From positions 310,001 through 374,000 of the forward strand of contig RWJK01001849.1 in NCBI GenBank assembly GCA_004335835.1: 64,000 bases of DNA, read 5' to 3'. This document shows, in pieces, positions 45,888 to 58,446 of this stretch. This stretch comes from Scenedesmus sp. ARA3. Lineage: Eukaryota > Chlorophyta > Chlorophyceae > Sphaeropleales > Scenedesmaceae. The notes beneath the pieces are model-generated. The model was not told the origin of the DNA and searched no databases. It saw only the letters and a list, made by a program, of their open reading frames with translations. The first letter of the stretch is position 1, and each line of letters begins with the position of its first letter. The position numbers and the translations under genes were made by a program.

Positions 45888-48800
45888 GACATCGGCACTC
45901 TCAAGCCCATGAGCGCAGCGTGGCTGCCGCTGTTGCTGCTGAAGCTGCGGCTGCTGCTGGCCCACGACAAGGCCCTGCCAGAGGCAGCAGCAATTGACCC
46001 AAACACACCCGAAACACGCGAGACAGCCGAGCGCTGCCGCAGCGGAAGGTCCCCGCCGATTGCATTGCCAGGCACCTGCTCCCACTGCTGCTGCCGGGCA
46101 GCAGCAGCTGCCGCGCTGCGCTGCTGCTGCTGCTGCCTGTAGATGTGAGCCACAGCTGGCAGGTGGATGCAGCTGATGCTTGCCACTAGGCCCGACAGTG
46201 GCTGCAGGCAGCGGCCTTTGGGGTTGGGTGGCAGCGGCTGCAGCAGATAGCGCCGGCCTGCCAGGTGTGCTAGTGTGACCTGTACGATCTCAACCGGCGC
46301 TGCTGCGCCCTTCACTTGGAACCTGCCCAGCTGATACACCTCCACGCCTGCAGTAAAAGGAAGTACGACAATCAGCAGTACTGTGAGGGTAGCAGTGTGC
46401 TGTACAGAAGCTGAGCATGTGTGTTGTTTTCAGTCCAAAGCTGTCCAAAGCACATGTACACAACAAAGCATATGCACACGAATGGGGTGTCCGCCGCAGG
46501 CACGTGAGCCACAGGTTTAAAGCTGAGCGCGCAACTTGAACGTGCAACTCACCAAAGGCCTCAGGTGGCAGCTGCGGCACGCACAGCTCGCAAGGCAGCT
46601 CAGTCGGCACCCTTGGCATCGCCAGCGCCGGCCCCCGCTGCACGCCGCGCTGCTGCAGCAGCCGCAGCCCTCTGCCTGCGGCTGACTTGCGCCTGCCACT
46701 GCTGCCGGCACCTCTCAGAGCAAAGCTGGCCTTGCTGCCTGCCCCTAGCCAGGAAGCTACGCCACCTGTGCTGGGGCTCTGTGGCATGGCCTGGCTGTCC
46801 TTTGTAACAGAACTAACAGCAGCAGTGCTGATGCTAGCAGCGCCGGCTGCCGCATTAGTGCCAGCAGGCGCTGAGCCGACAAGTTGCAGGGAGTCAGCAG
46901 CCGGGCTGACTGACCAGTTGACCTGCTGCTGCTGCCGCTGGCGGGGCAGCTCTGATGCTGCACGCTTGCCACCTGGAGGGATCTGCATCGGCTGCGAATG
47001 GCCTGACCCTGCTGCTGCTGCTGCTGCTGCTGGTTGGGAATGCAGCAGGCTGCTGCTGCTGCTGCCAGTGTGCAGTGCAGGTGCGCTGCCTCGTCCCTCT
47101 GCTGGGCCTGCTGCTACCTCAGAGTGCTCCAGTAGCCGAGGCAGGTAGGATCCTGCTGCTGAGTATGACATGGTTGAAGCAGAGCCCCCTGTCTCAACAA
47201 AAGGGCTGATGCTGCTGCTGTTTGAGGCAGGCTGCTGCTCAAGTGGCAGCTGCTGCTCACTGTACGAGCCTCCCAGATCACCTTGCAAGCCAGCTGCTGC
47301 TGCTGCCGCTGTGTTGCTGCTGCTGCATGACCATGCCGCTGCTGTTGCTGCCGCCGGTGGCTGTGGTGATGCGCAAGAGGCGTCCGCTGCTGCGTTGGCT
47401 ATGCTGTTCCATTCAGCGACCACTGCTGCCGCAAGTGCTGCGTCGCACACCACTTGGCCGCCTTGTGCACACACTGCCTCGTACCTGCACAGCAGCATGC
47501 AGCCATCATGCTTGCTGCACACAGGATGTCACCACACCGTACGTATAGCTGTACAGCAGGTGGTACCTCTGCACTTGTGGCATGTTCATGTGTGACGTGG
47601 CCCTGTGACACCGCGTCAGGACACGGTGCCGCAACCTTTATCCCAGTGCAGGCCACATGCGAGCTAGCTCTGCACACTGCAGCTCAGCCAGCCGTTCAGC
47701 AAGTCTATCATATCAGCAGCAGATGCGACTGGCTCCTGCTGCCAGGCACTGCTCACTAGTACCCGGCGGGAGACAAGGCATCATGCACAGTTTGTTGGCA
47801 GTGCCCCTTCATTGCTGCAGACACCAGCAGCCTCACCTTGCTGCCATGTTGATGGGCACAGCGTGGTAGTCAGCCCTCCCCAAGTGGTCCACAGCCACAG
47901 AGCGCAGCGGCCCACACGCAACGCCCATCCTGCGGCAGCAACACTCTGCAGCATTCAGCAACATCCTGAGCAGCAGCTATGCCACATGGCGCCCATTTCC
48001 CATATTAATACTGTGTTCCATGGTCAGCTGGGCACATGCGGCGCTGCACAGCTGTGTGAATGCGCATACACGCAAGGCACACCCTGAAACCCAGCATAAA
48101 TATGTTGTTTATAGCTTCTGCAGTGCCGGCTGCCGGCCTTGCACTCACTTCATGCGGGGCCCCCTGAACAGCGGGCCAGCCCTTGCAGGAGCAGCACCCA
48201 CATCAGCACCAGCTGCTGACGCTGCTGCAAATGCTGCTGCTGCGCCTGGTGCTGCGACTGTGCTGAGCCGTGCCAGGTGGCTGCGGCGGTCAGTGGCAGC
48301 ATGCGGCTTGTCAAACAGCGCTGGCGGCCAGTCCTGCCACAGAAGCGCCTCCTGCACCAACAGGCACCACTCCAGTGCAAGCTGCAGCAGCAGGCAGGCA
48401 AGCAGCAGACAGCAACATGTGTGGGACAGCAGCACGCGTATTGCAGGTGGGCATGCATGCAAGCAGGCAGGCAGGAGACAGGCCGGCGGGCAGGCAGCCA
48501 GGTAGAGTTTGTTGCTGTGCTTGTACTTCCCCACACTGGTCAAGGTGTGGCACGAACAGGCATCTTTTCCATTCATGACAGCCGATTTCTTGCCAGCACA
48601 GCCGCAGGACTCTTGGTGCATGGATGTACCACCATTTGTTTCCACAAGCAACCCACTCGCACGATCACAGGCGTCTGCAACACGAACCGCCTGGCGTTGC
48701 AGTTGCGATCACATGTGCTGCATGCTGCTCATCTCACCCTAGGGCTGCTGAATGCCAAGATGTACTTCATGTCGCCCTGCATCTCGCTGCACAGGTAGCC

Positions 48801-51800
48801 TGCTGCCCTCAACGCAGGCGGCCCTGCACCCTGGCCAGCTGCTGCCTGACACGCGCCACAGCTGCTGCTGCTGCTGGTGGTGGTGGGTTCAGACAGGGCC
48901 AGCAGGCAGTGCCGGATGACCCTGCTGATTATGCCTGACAGCTGCACAGAGAGCTTGGCCTGGCCAGTGTCCATGCTGAGCCTGCACCGCACACACGCAT
49001 ACAAGATGACAGCAGCAGTGACATGTTCCTGTTTGAATGCAGTATATCGGGTCAGCAATAGCAACCTCCCTAATCATGCCGAGGAGGCGGCGGGTGGCAA
49101 CATGGCTTGACAAAGCGGCTCAGCCAGGACGTGGAAGCGCTACAAGCTGATTGATCAAGGACTCTAACACGCATGAAGCGCTATCATTTGATCTTCACCT
49201 GCCATGCGTACACCACAGAATCCTATGCATGCCACCATCAATGCACTCACTTGGAGCGTGGCGTGACGACAGAGCAGAACACAAAGGTAACTGCTGAGTC
49301 AGCGTCCCGCATGGGCCATGCAGGCGATTGGCCCAGTCCCAACGCAGCACTGGGTGCAAGGTGTACACAGCTCTGCTCCACACCAGCCTTCGGCCCAGCA
49401 ATCACAGCACTGCTGGTGTCTGCGGCTCTGCAACTGCTGGCCAACAGTGATGAGCCCTGCTGCTGCTGCTGCTGCTGCTGCCGCCTGCGCTGCCGATGCC
49501 GCCACATGCCAGTGCCAGATGCAGCGGCAGCACCTGATACACCAGGCACAACATCACCATCGCCATCAACGCCAGCAGCAGCAGACTTGTTGCTGCTGGC
49601 TGCAGCAGCCTCGTACGGCTTGCTACTGCCTGCATCAACCAGCACAGCCTGACTGGCGTTCTCACCAGCTGCTGGTGCAGCTGGCAGCAGCGGCTGCCGG
49701 CGCCGCAGCAGCAGAGCGCTGAGGCCGCTGCTGCCGCTTGCGCTGTCGCCTGGCATGCCTGCCTGCCTCGCTGCCAGCTGCTGCCTCAGGGGGTCCAGCG
49801 TGGCAGTGCTGGCGGCTGCTGGTGCAGAAAAGAAGGGCAGGTCGTGGCATGTTGTGCCTTCTTTGAGCGCCAGCTTGTTTCCAAACAGGTGAGCCCGCTC
49901 AACTAGCCTTGGTGCCAGCACCTGATACAGTCGCAGGCTGCCACACCTGTCGTGCTTGGCAATGACTGTGGTAGGTGTTGGGTACAAGGTATGTGCGCCA
50001 GCAGCTGCTTTGTCAGGTGTTAGCAGTGCTGCTGCCGCGCCCACAGTGGCACCTGGGACAGCTCCCAAAGGTGCTGCTGCTGCTCCGTGCTGCTTGAAAC
50101 CACCATTGTCCTCCTGAACCTTGTGCAGGCTGCTGCTGTCTGTCTTTGCTGCTGCTGCTGCTGCCAGTGAGGCGCCTGTTGGTGTTGAGGCCGCGCTAGC
50201 TGGTGGCGAAGCAGGCAGCTGCTGCAGCTGTGGCAGCTGCGGCAGCAGGCCTGCATCATCTGCTGTGCTGCTTGCCACAAGGCCGGGAATGCTGTACAGG
50301 CCCATGTCCAGCACTAAGGCCTCAGAGATCAGGGACAGGTTCTGCCTGCAAACACATGCAGCAGCAGTGACAGCAGCACATCACAGGAGCCCTACACGCT
50401 GCTTGCTGGCATGACTCATCCCAGTGTGGCAGGCATATGGAGGTCTAGCCTTACCTTGCAACCAAGCCCTGCACAGGCTGCTGGCAAGAGCAGACGTGAC
50501 AGTACCACATAAAGATGCTGGTACTACAATAGTATGGCTCACGCATGGCATGCATTGCAGGGTCCTGCTGCGCTGCTGCCAGCTGCTGCCAGCCCACCTC
50601 GCAACCAGCTTTGCCAGCCAGCCACGCGGGTTGCCCCAGCCCACCACCCTGCTGCCAACATAGCCGCCAGGCCCGACCTGCCCAAGCTCCTCCAGCCTGC
50701 ACTGGGTAGATACATGCGTGAACATAGGATGGCAGAACTAGGCATAGTTTTATCTTATTGAGCAGGTCATGCTGCTTCCGCCTGCAACGTGTGCACGTGT
50801 GTGCTGGCAGTTTATGCGAGATTGCTGGCAGGCGTAAGCTGCTGCTGCGGTGCGTAGCTGTCACTTGTGTGCAGGTGTAGTAAGCCACACCCACCTGTCT
50901 TTGATCTGCGCAAAGGTGTTGCTGTCAAGCAGCACTTGCCCGCCGTTGCCAGCATCAGACACGACGCGAGCCACCTCAAGCACCCTGCATGACAGGCACT
51001 CCTCCTTGTCTTCTAGCACCCCAGATGCCACACCCATCCTCACACGCAGGCCAGGCACCACCGCATCTACCGTGGCTACATTGCACTGCTGCTGCTGCTG
51101 CTGCTGTTGCTGCTGACTGCTGGCAGAGTTGCTGGATGCTGATCCCGCTTCGCCACCGTCTGCGGTGCTCCTGCGGTCCCTGAGCTGCAACTTACTACCT
51201 GCCTGTGCATGTGCAGGCATCCCTGCTGCTGCTGCTGCTGCCTGCGGGCCCTGGCTGCTGTTGAGCCGGGTTAACCAGAGTCTGCTGCCAACTGTGCTGT
51301 TACTGCTGATGCTAAACCATGACTCAGCTGCTGCTGGGGATGGCGGAGAACAAGGCGGGCTGAAAGTCCCATCTGCTTGTGCTTCATCTATGCTGGGACC
51401 TGCGGCACATCCTGGCGCACCTGCTTCGCTGGCCTGCTCAGTGCTTGCTGCTGCTGCTGCTGCTGCTGCTGGAGCTGTGCCGGCTGCCTGCTGCTGCAGG
51501 TATGTCAGCAGCTCTGCTGGCCACTCCGTCTTCTGCAGTGCCTGCTGCACCTGCAGCAGCCAGAGGCAAGCCAACAGCTGACTTCAGCTGGTGGTTGTAG
51601 ATGTGGAGGCAGTGACAGCATTTTAATTCACCCAAGCGCCGGGCTACACAAGGACAGCAGCTTGCTGGCAAATTGTATTCAAATGAACTAGCAGGTACCT
51701 GCCACTAGGTCCGCAGTGTGTATGCAGCAGCTGTGGCTATAGACCCCTACTTCATGCACAACAACACCGCTGTTGCCTGCAGGTTCACCTGCAGGCAGAA

Positions 51801-54800
51801 GGCCACAGCGTCTAGGGCCTCCCTGAAGGCCAGCGTGTAGCTGTCACCCTCCTGGCACACGGTGAAGCCAAAGTGCGCCCAGGCGGCCTTGCGCACCGCG
51901 TTGTTGTGCTGCGCCAGCGCCCTCGCCATCACCAGCGGCATTGCCACCATCAGCGCTGCACGTGCGTACAACCACAAGTGAGCAGAGATCAGCACCACTG
52001 CTGGCATGAACCAAAGGCTCAGCATAGAGCGAATTCAGGTGGCAGCAGGGTAGATGCGCACTGACAAAGCCAGGCGCTCACAACACCAACTCTAGCTGCT
52101 GAAGAAACACAGGGCTGCTGGTGCTGTGGCAGGGAGGTTGACAGACATGTTGCACACGCATGTGCTGTGGCGTCCACTGTCATTGCGGTCAAACAGGGAT
52201 TGGATGTTCACGAGCAATTTCATAACCTGCAGCAGGCGGTGTCACCTGAGTAGCTCTCAATGTCTGTCACCACCAGCGACACCCTGCCCGAGGTGGGCGC
52301 GCCCCGCAGCCGCTTCCGTATGTCCACGTACGCCTGCAGCAGCGGCAGCAGCAGCATCGCACCGGCCCATCAAAAGCAGCAACAGCAATGGTGGCAGCAT
52401 CAATCATGCACCAAAGCAGATCTTTGAAGAGCTGCATGGGTCGCACCTGTGCAAAAACTTGCGCTTGCTCCCGCACTACCTCCGGCCTTCGGTGCATGCA
52501 CACAGCACGATGCAAGTGGCACGACACCTGGCATGGGGACATACCGTTCCACTTGCAAACCTAACACCTTGCAGTAATGCTACTGTTGGCTGGCTCTGTC
52601 TGTTGTACAGCTGTCTGTTGCTGCTGCCACCACTCCACCCTGCTGCCTCACCCGCTGCAGCTTAGGCAGCCCCCAGCGCCCCGACCAGGCCACGTACAGG
52701 CAGTACGCCAGCAGGGCTAGCCCCACTGCGCTGACAGCGATAGACAGGCCCACCACGTCACCCAGCGTGAGCGACTTGTCACACACCAGGCGCGATACCT
52801 GCGGCGGCAGTAGGGTTGGTTTGCAGCACAATGGCGGCACAGGTAGAGTCAGTAAGCGCGCTAGGCGGTGGAAGGTTTTGTTCAATGCAACGCATGCAGA
52901 TGCATGAAACGTAGTGTGCATCACGGTGCCATCCAAGCCCTGCAAGCAAGGGCTTCACGACAGCATGCATCAAGCTGCCACAGCTGACGCAACCAAATCC
53001 AAGGCATTGTGCAAGGAACATTTCAATTGCAGCGTGCCACCAGCTGGCGTGCTCACGATGACGTCGCCATGCCAGGCCAGCTCCCTGCGTGATGTGAAGC
53101 CCGCGGCACACTGGCAGCCCAGGTAGTGGTAGTAGGAGGGGCTCACAGCCCACAGCGGGCGCTCGCCGCTGGGGTACTGCTGCGGCGTGCCGTTGCGGTT
53201 GCAGAACTGCAGCAGAAGAGGCAGATTGACAGGCAGAATTAGCACAGTAAGGATAGCAAACGTGGCGCTTTGGCAGAGCTCGCCCTATGGTACTGGCCGT
53301 GCATTGGTGTCAGCAGCGGCTGTGTATTGTGCAGCTGCATGTGCTCATGCTGATGCAATCATGCCAGCATGCTGAGCGTAAGTCCAGGCATAACACGTAT
53401 TCAGCGATCCAACGACTGTGTTGGCTTGAAGCTGCCAGGCTTGCAGACAAGCCTAACGCACTGAAGTGCCCAGCAGAGGCAGCTCACCAAATTTTGGTAG
53501 ACCATGGGGCACTGCATGTGCTTGTTGTCGGAGAAGTTGGCCTCTGCAGGAGACAGGGGAAATGCATGCGTAAGCATCACACACTGGACGTGGCTTGGCA
53601 TTATTGCTGATGCTCACATGCATATGTGCCACTTGCAGCTGACTCTCAGAGCATCCACTGTATCCACAGCATTTGTGCTGCTGGCATGTCTACCGCTTGG
53701 CATCAAAGCACTGGCTGGCCATGCTGCCGTGTCAAGTGGGGCAATGCAGGGCGTGCAATCTGTGTCATCTGTTCCATTGCACACCTGCATTTGGGACCTG
53801 CCATGCCCTGTTGTCAACTGTCAGATACCTGCAGAAAAGCACCACACAATGTTTCGGAGTTTTGTCAGAGGAAGCAAAGCATGCCCCACAGTGTGATACA
53901 CGAGGAGGTGTATATACATCAGTTACTGATGGGTGTTGATGAGACATGATGCAGGGTGCACACAACTAAGCAGAGCACAGTGACTGCTTGCATGTAAATC
54001 ACACACGATTGTGCAAATGCAACTCCAGGTGCAAGCGCACCAGACCCCAAATGTAACACACGCCTGCACCACCATGCAGGCAACAGCTGGCATATACAGA
54101 CAACGGGCTCATCAACGTGTCTTTTGCCGCTGCATGTTCTGCTAATGCTGCTGTATGTCCTCACCAAGGCAACGCATCATCAATGCTGCCACACTCGTGG
54201 TACGTGCCGCCACTCTGCTGCCTAGCAGCACCACAAGATGCTGACATCAGCGTCCCCGCAATGCTGGCAGACTCAAGCCCTGGCAGCCGGCCAAAGCCGC
54301 TTGCATTGCTGCCGCAGACGTGCTGCGGCGTGATGCGGCCCGAGTAGAAGTCGCTGCGGGAGATGCCTGGCAGGGGCCCGCTGATGTTGGTGTGGCCCAG
54401 CTGCAGGACCGACAGGCCGACCGTGAACCTGCAGCGGGAGCAGCAGGCGGCAGCAGCACACAGCAGACCTCTTGATCGCATGGTTCGTGCATCGGCAGCA
54501 AAGCACTTGCACACCCATGCAAGTGTAGTGTTTCAAGGGGCCGCAGCTGCTGTCTGAGCACTGCAGCAGCCTGGTAGCGCCTCCACCAGGGGCTGCCTGC
54601 ACTGACTCAGCAGCACACAGCAGACAGTTGCGAGACAGGTATGGTTGCAGGAAAGGAACAATTGGCAGCGTCAACACGCAGGAGCTCCTGAGTGCAGCAG
54701 GTTTGAGTAGCTGACACCTGCAGTCAAGGTTCCTGCTGCAGCGTTGCAGGCAAGGCGGCAAGCATTCTGCAGGCCTGTCCATTACTCGTGCCTGTCACCA

Positions 54801-57007
54801 GCCACATCTGCACCACTCCGCTCGGCAGGCTTAGTCCAGGTGGACATGCTGGTTCATAGGTGCATGCGCCGAGCATCAAAGTATGCAGCAGCACCAGCGC
54901 TGTCACAAGTACCACAGCAGCCTCGCCGCACCTCCACCAGGGGCTGATGCTGCCGGACAGCGCCGCATTGCCGCGCAAGGCGAGGATGGACAGCTTGGAC
55001 TGGAAGGCCAGCTGCCACGGCAGCGTGCCCGACAGCTCGTTGTTGCTGGCGTCAACCATGGTCAGCCACGGCAGCAGCGTCCAGCTGATGGGCAGCGGGC
55101 CTGTAGGCGCACACACAGGCACAGAACCAGGCACGTCGAGCAATTGCAAACCAAGAGAGTGAGGCTCACACAGCGGCGCACTTAAATACACAGGGTCTGC
55201 CGCAAGCCATTTTTGTGCAGTGAGATGGGTTACAAGCCAACAACCGTGAGGCAGCACCACCAAGCCAGGGGCCATCAAACACGCATTTGCCATAACAGGT
55301 GCTGCTGCTGTCGCATCTTCAGGCGCAGCCAATTGCGGCAAAGATTAGCTTACCCGTCAGGCTGTTGTTGGCGAGCACAAGAGCAGCCAGCACCGGCGCC
55401 TCCCCATACGCAAACTGCGGCAGCGGCCCGCTGAAGTTGTTGTTGTTGGCGCGGTACACCTGCAGCCTGTGCCAGTTGCTGCTGTTGGCGCTGCGCGGCG
55501 CCGGCAGCTGCCCGCTGAAGTAGTTGTCTGAGATGTCGAGGGCAGTCAGCCGGCAGTCGCCAAACTGTGTGGCCGAACCTGTCAGCAGGTTGTTGCGCAG
55601 GCTGATGGCCTGGCACGTAGCCAAAAGGACAATGCCACAAGATGAGCAGCAGCAGGCAGCACAATGCATGTGCTTATGATGGGCTGGTGCTCCACAAGAG
55701 TCTTGTGTAATGTTGAAGCATGAATACGAGCAGGTTATGTAGTGTATTACTCCAGCACCGACTGCCAGAAGCTGCTGCATAGCGCACTGCCTGCCATGCC
55801 GACAAACATATGCAGCATAGCAGCATTGTGTGTGTGTGTGTTGAGGTGGACTGAGCTGCAGCATCACAAGAAGGTCAGTTTGCCAGCTAGGCCTCACCTC
55901 TAGCTGTGGCAGGCTGCTGCACAGCTCAGGCAGGGTGCCGGTGAGTGCGTTGTGCTCCAGCATCAGCATGCGCAGCTGGCTCAGCCGCGCAAAGGAGGCC
56001 GGCAGCCGCCCTCCCAGCACTGCAGCAGCAGGCACGCACGTATGTGTATGCAGCATACAGCAGAGGCTGGGTGACGGGCGCAGAAGCACAATCAGACAAT
56101 GCAACGTCCCCCTAGCAGGAGCATGCTCATGCTTCACTCATAACGGCAGCATCTTTATATGGGAGCACAGCTAGCAGCAGCAGCTGAAACAGCAACAGCT
56201 GTGCCGCCCACCTTTGCCAACATCAGTGAAGCCGTTGTAGCCCAAACTGCAATGGCACAAATAGGGGGCAGGAGCAGGACACCAGCAGCAGCAACTCAAG
56301 TGCTAGACGCATGGTGAGCAACATGCGTGGTACACAAAGCTACGCGCCAGGCACAAGCCTTGTAATGGCTGCAGCTGAAGCATCCGAGCACCTGCTATGG
56401 AGGCTTCAGCGCAGGCGGCAGCAGCAGCATCACCAAGCAGCTCAACTGCGCCATGTCTGTTTCTTCTTCTGCTGCTGCTTGCTTGCTTGGGACAGGGCTC
56501 ACATGAGTGACTGCAGGTTGGCCAGGCTGCCCAGCTGTGGAGGGATGGTGCCAGTGAGGTAGTTGGTGGACAGGTCCAGCTCCTGCAGGGCGGACATGCT
56601 GCCCAGCTCAGGTGGGATGGTGCCGCTGATGTTGGCTGCGGCAGCAGCAGCAGCAGCAGCAGCAGGCAGGTGCCAGCACACGCAACAGGGTTTTCAACAA
56701 GTGGGCGGCTGCTGGACCCCTGCTGCAGTCGTAACACTTATCACACTTTCCTGCCACAAGCTAAAAGCTGCAGTGGTACACTTGCGTTGCTGCTGTGCAG
56801 CGCCCACTGCCACTGTTGCTGCTGCACAGGGCACCTGCTGCCCTCTGTTAGATCTTTGGTACAGCCCAGCTGCAGCCTCACTTGCAAACAGCGCCAGCAC
56901 CTGCAGCTTGTCCAGCGCTGCAATGGCAGGGCTGAGGGTGCCCAGCAGCTGCAGTTGTGACATCGAGGGGCAGGAAGGCAGGGGCAGCAGCAGCAGCAGG
57001 TGGTTCC

Positions 57008-57054
<47 letters not shown>

Positions 57055-57847
57055 GGAACCAGCAGCGACAACAAGAGCGCGTTCAGGGAGTAGCTGGATG
57101 ACTGCCGCATTGCTCACCTGCCAGCATTGCATGCTGATGCTGCCCGGCTGCTGAGACCAGCACATGCATGTACTATGTACAAGCTATAAACCCACTTGTT
57201 TTTTTGTATAACAACATAGTACATCAAACGACTATGATTCAGCATTGCTTTGTGTGTCGACTGGGCTGTCCTGCACTGCACACATGCCTAACTCCAGCAT
57301 AGCTACCACAGTACAGCTACTACTGTACTGTGGTATCACTCAACTGTGGGGTTGCAGCACTCACCCCAAACGACGAGCCGCCAATCACAAGCTCCTTGAG
57401 CCCGCAGTCATGCAGCTGCTGTATTGCTTGCAGGAAAGCTGGGTCATCCACACGGCCAACGACATTGTTGTTGGTCAACTCAACACTGCGGATGCCCTGT
57501 GCTGCTGGCCCTCCGGTTGCGCATGTTGTGCTGTATGTCGTTGAGTTGCAGGTGATGCCATACCAACTGCAGTATGCTGGGCTGGCAGCGGCATCTGGCT
57601 TGCTTCCTGACAGGTAGGCCTGGCATGCTGTTGCTGGTGTGGCAGTTGCCGGCACATCCTGCCAACCTGTGCTCCTCAACCACATGGACTGCCCTAGAGC
57701 TCTGCCCAAGGCTTGTAAGGCTTCACATGTTCCTTGCATACACGCTGGGCCGCAGCAGCCGTTGTCTTCCAGCAAAGGGCAGGTTGACAGGGCTGCTGCT
57801 GCAGCTGGCAGCAGCAGCAGCAGCAGTAGCAGCTGGCTGGGCTGCAT
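45746..57847 (-). CDS. LRR receptor with tandem class III adenylate/guanylate cyclase domains
   Basis: Twenty exons: 57847-57365, 56948-56882, 56635-56503, 56246-56212, 56019-55898, 55609-55354, 55100-54932, 54428-54165, 53543-53488, 53206-53057, 52798-52652, 52333-52246, 51955-51789, 51550-50895, 50345-49251, 48981-48738, 48381-48149, 47929-47837, 47484-46553 and 46347-45746; about 2,000 residues. Phases chain throughout except between 54165 and 53543, where an exon or donor is missed. Order: signal peptide ([13 protein letters not shown]), LRR cap with YCSWYGITC, plant-type LRRs (NISGTIPPELGSM, NYLTGTIPPQLG), a Cys-rich stalk, one membrane span (VGLSIAVSAVGLALLAYCLY), cyclase C1 (VSLVVTDIESYS, QEGDSYTLAF, GGQVLLDSNT) and cyclase C2 (VTFVFCSV, MQGDMKYILAF, GRADYHAVPINMAAR, GGQVVC). 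C1 keeps both metal Asp but lacks the Asn of the N-x-A-A-R motif; C2 has Asn and Arg but lacks the first metal Asp. The purine choice (cAMP or cGMP) is unclear. Confidence 0.92.
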
Positions 57848-58446
57848 CCTGCTGCACTGGCTGACGGAACATCCGTTGCCGTTTCGAAGTAGCTTGAATC
57901 AAGCAGATTACTTAGTCATGTGTGCTGCAATCCCGGCACCAAAGCTCTGCCGAAACAGGTGGTGTCTTCAGTGTGCCTTGCCTGCTCGCCTTGAACAGCA
58001 CCAGCAACCGAAAGTTTTTACTATGGCTCAAATTGATGAACACAGCCACTCCTGTGCGAGGTGGCCGTGCTCGACTGGAGCAGTTTTGATGGTTACACAT
58101 GACAATCACTCATTCTATCGCAGGGTTTGAACATGGAGCAGCACAAGGCCACGCAAGGCAAGAAATGACATGTAAGCACTCTATTTTAACTGTTCCTGCG
58201 CGTACGGAAAAGCGAATACAGGCATCCAACTCGACTGTGGCCATCTACCACTGCTGCTGACCTTGCTTGGACCGTGCCCAGACTGCTTGCTGTCAACTGT
58301 TGCTGCTTAAAACTGCTAGTCATAACTCTTTAAGCTGTCTCTAAAGGCCAGTCAGCGATGGAGCAGGCACCTAGGGTGTGTAAAGCTGCGGCTGTCTGTC
58401 ATCATCGCGACCAGCTGGAACTGGCGCTCTGATCCACTGCTGGTAC
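57848..58446. promoter_or_regulatory. Divergent promoter region, receptor cyclase / TMEM138-like
   Basis: About 600 bp between two outward-facing start codons. It must carry 5' UTRs and probably shared regulatory sequence; no specific element was recognised. Confidence 0.5.

Noticed and set aside
45746..51955. Two separate soluble cyclase genes downstream of an LRR gene
   Set aside because: Splice phases chain from the membrane-span exon (52798-52652) through both cyclase domains without a stop or new start.
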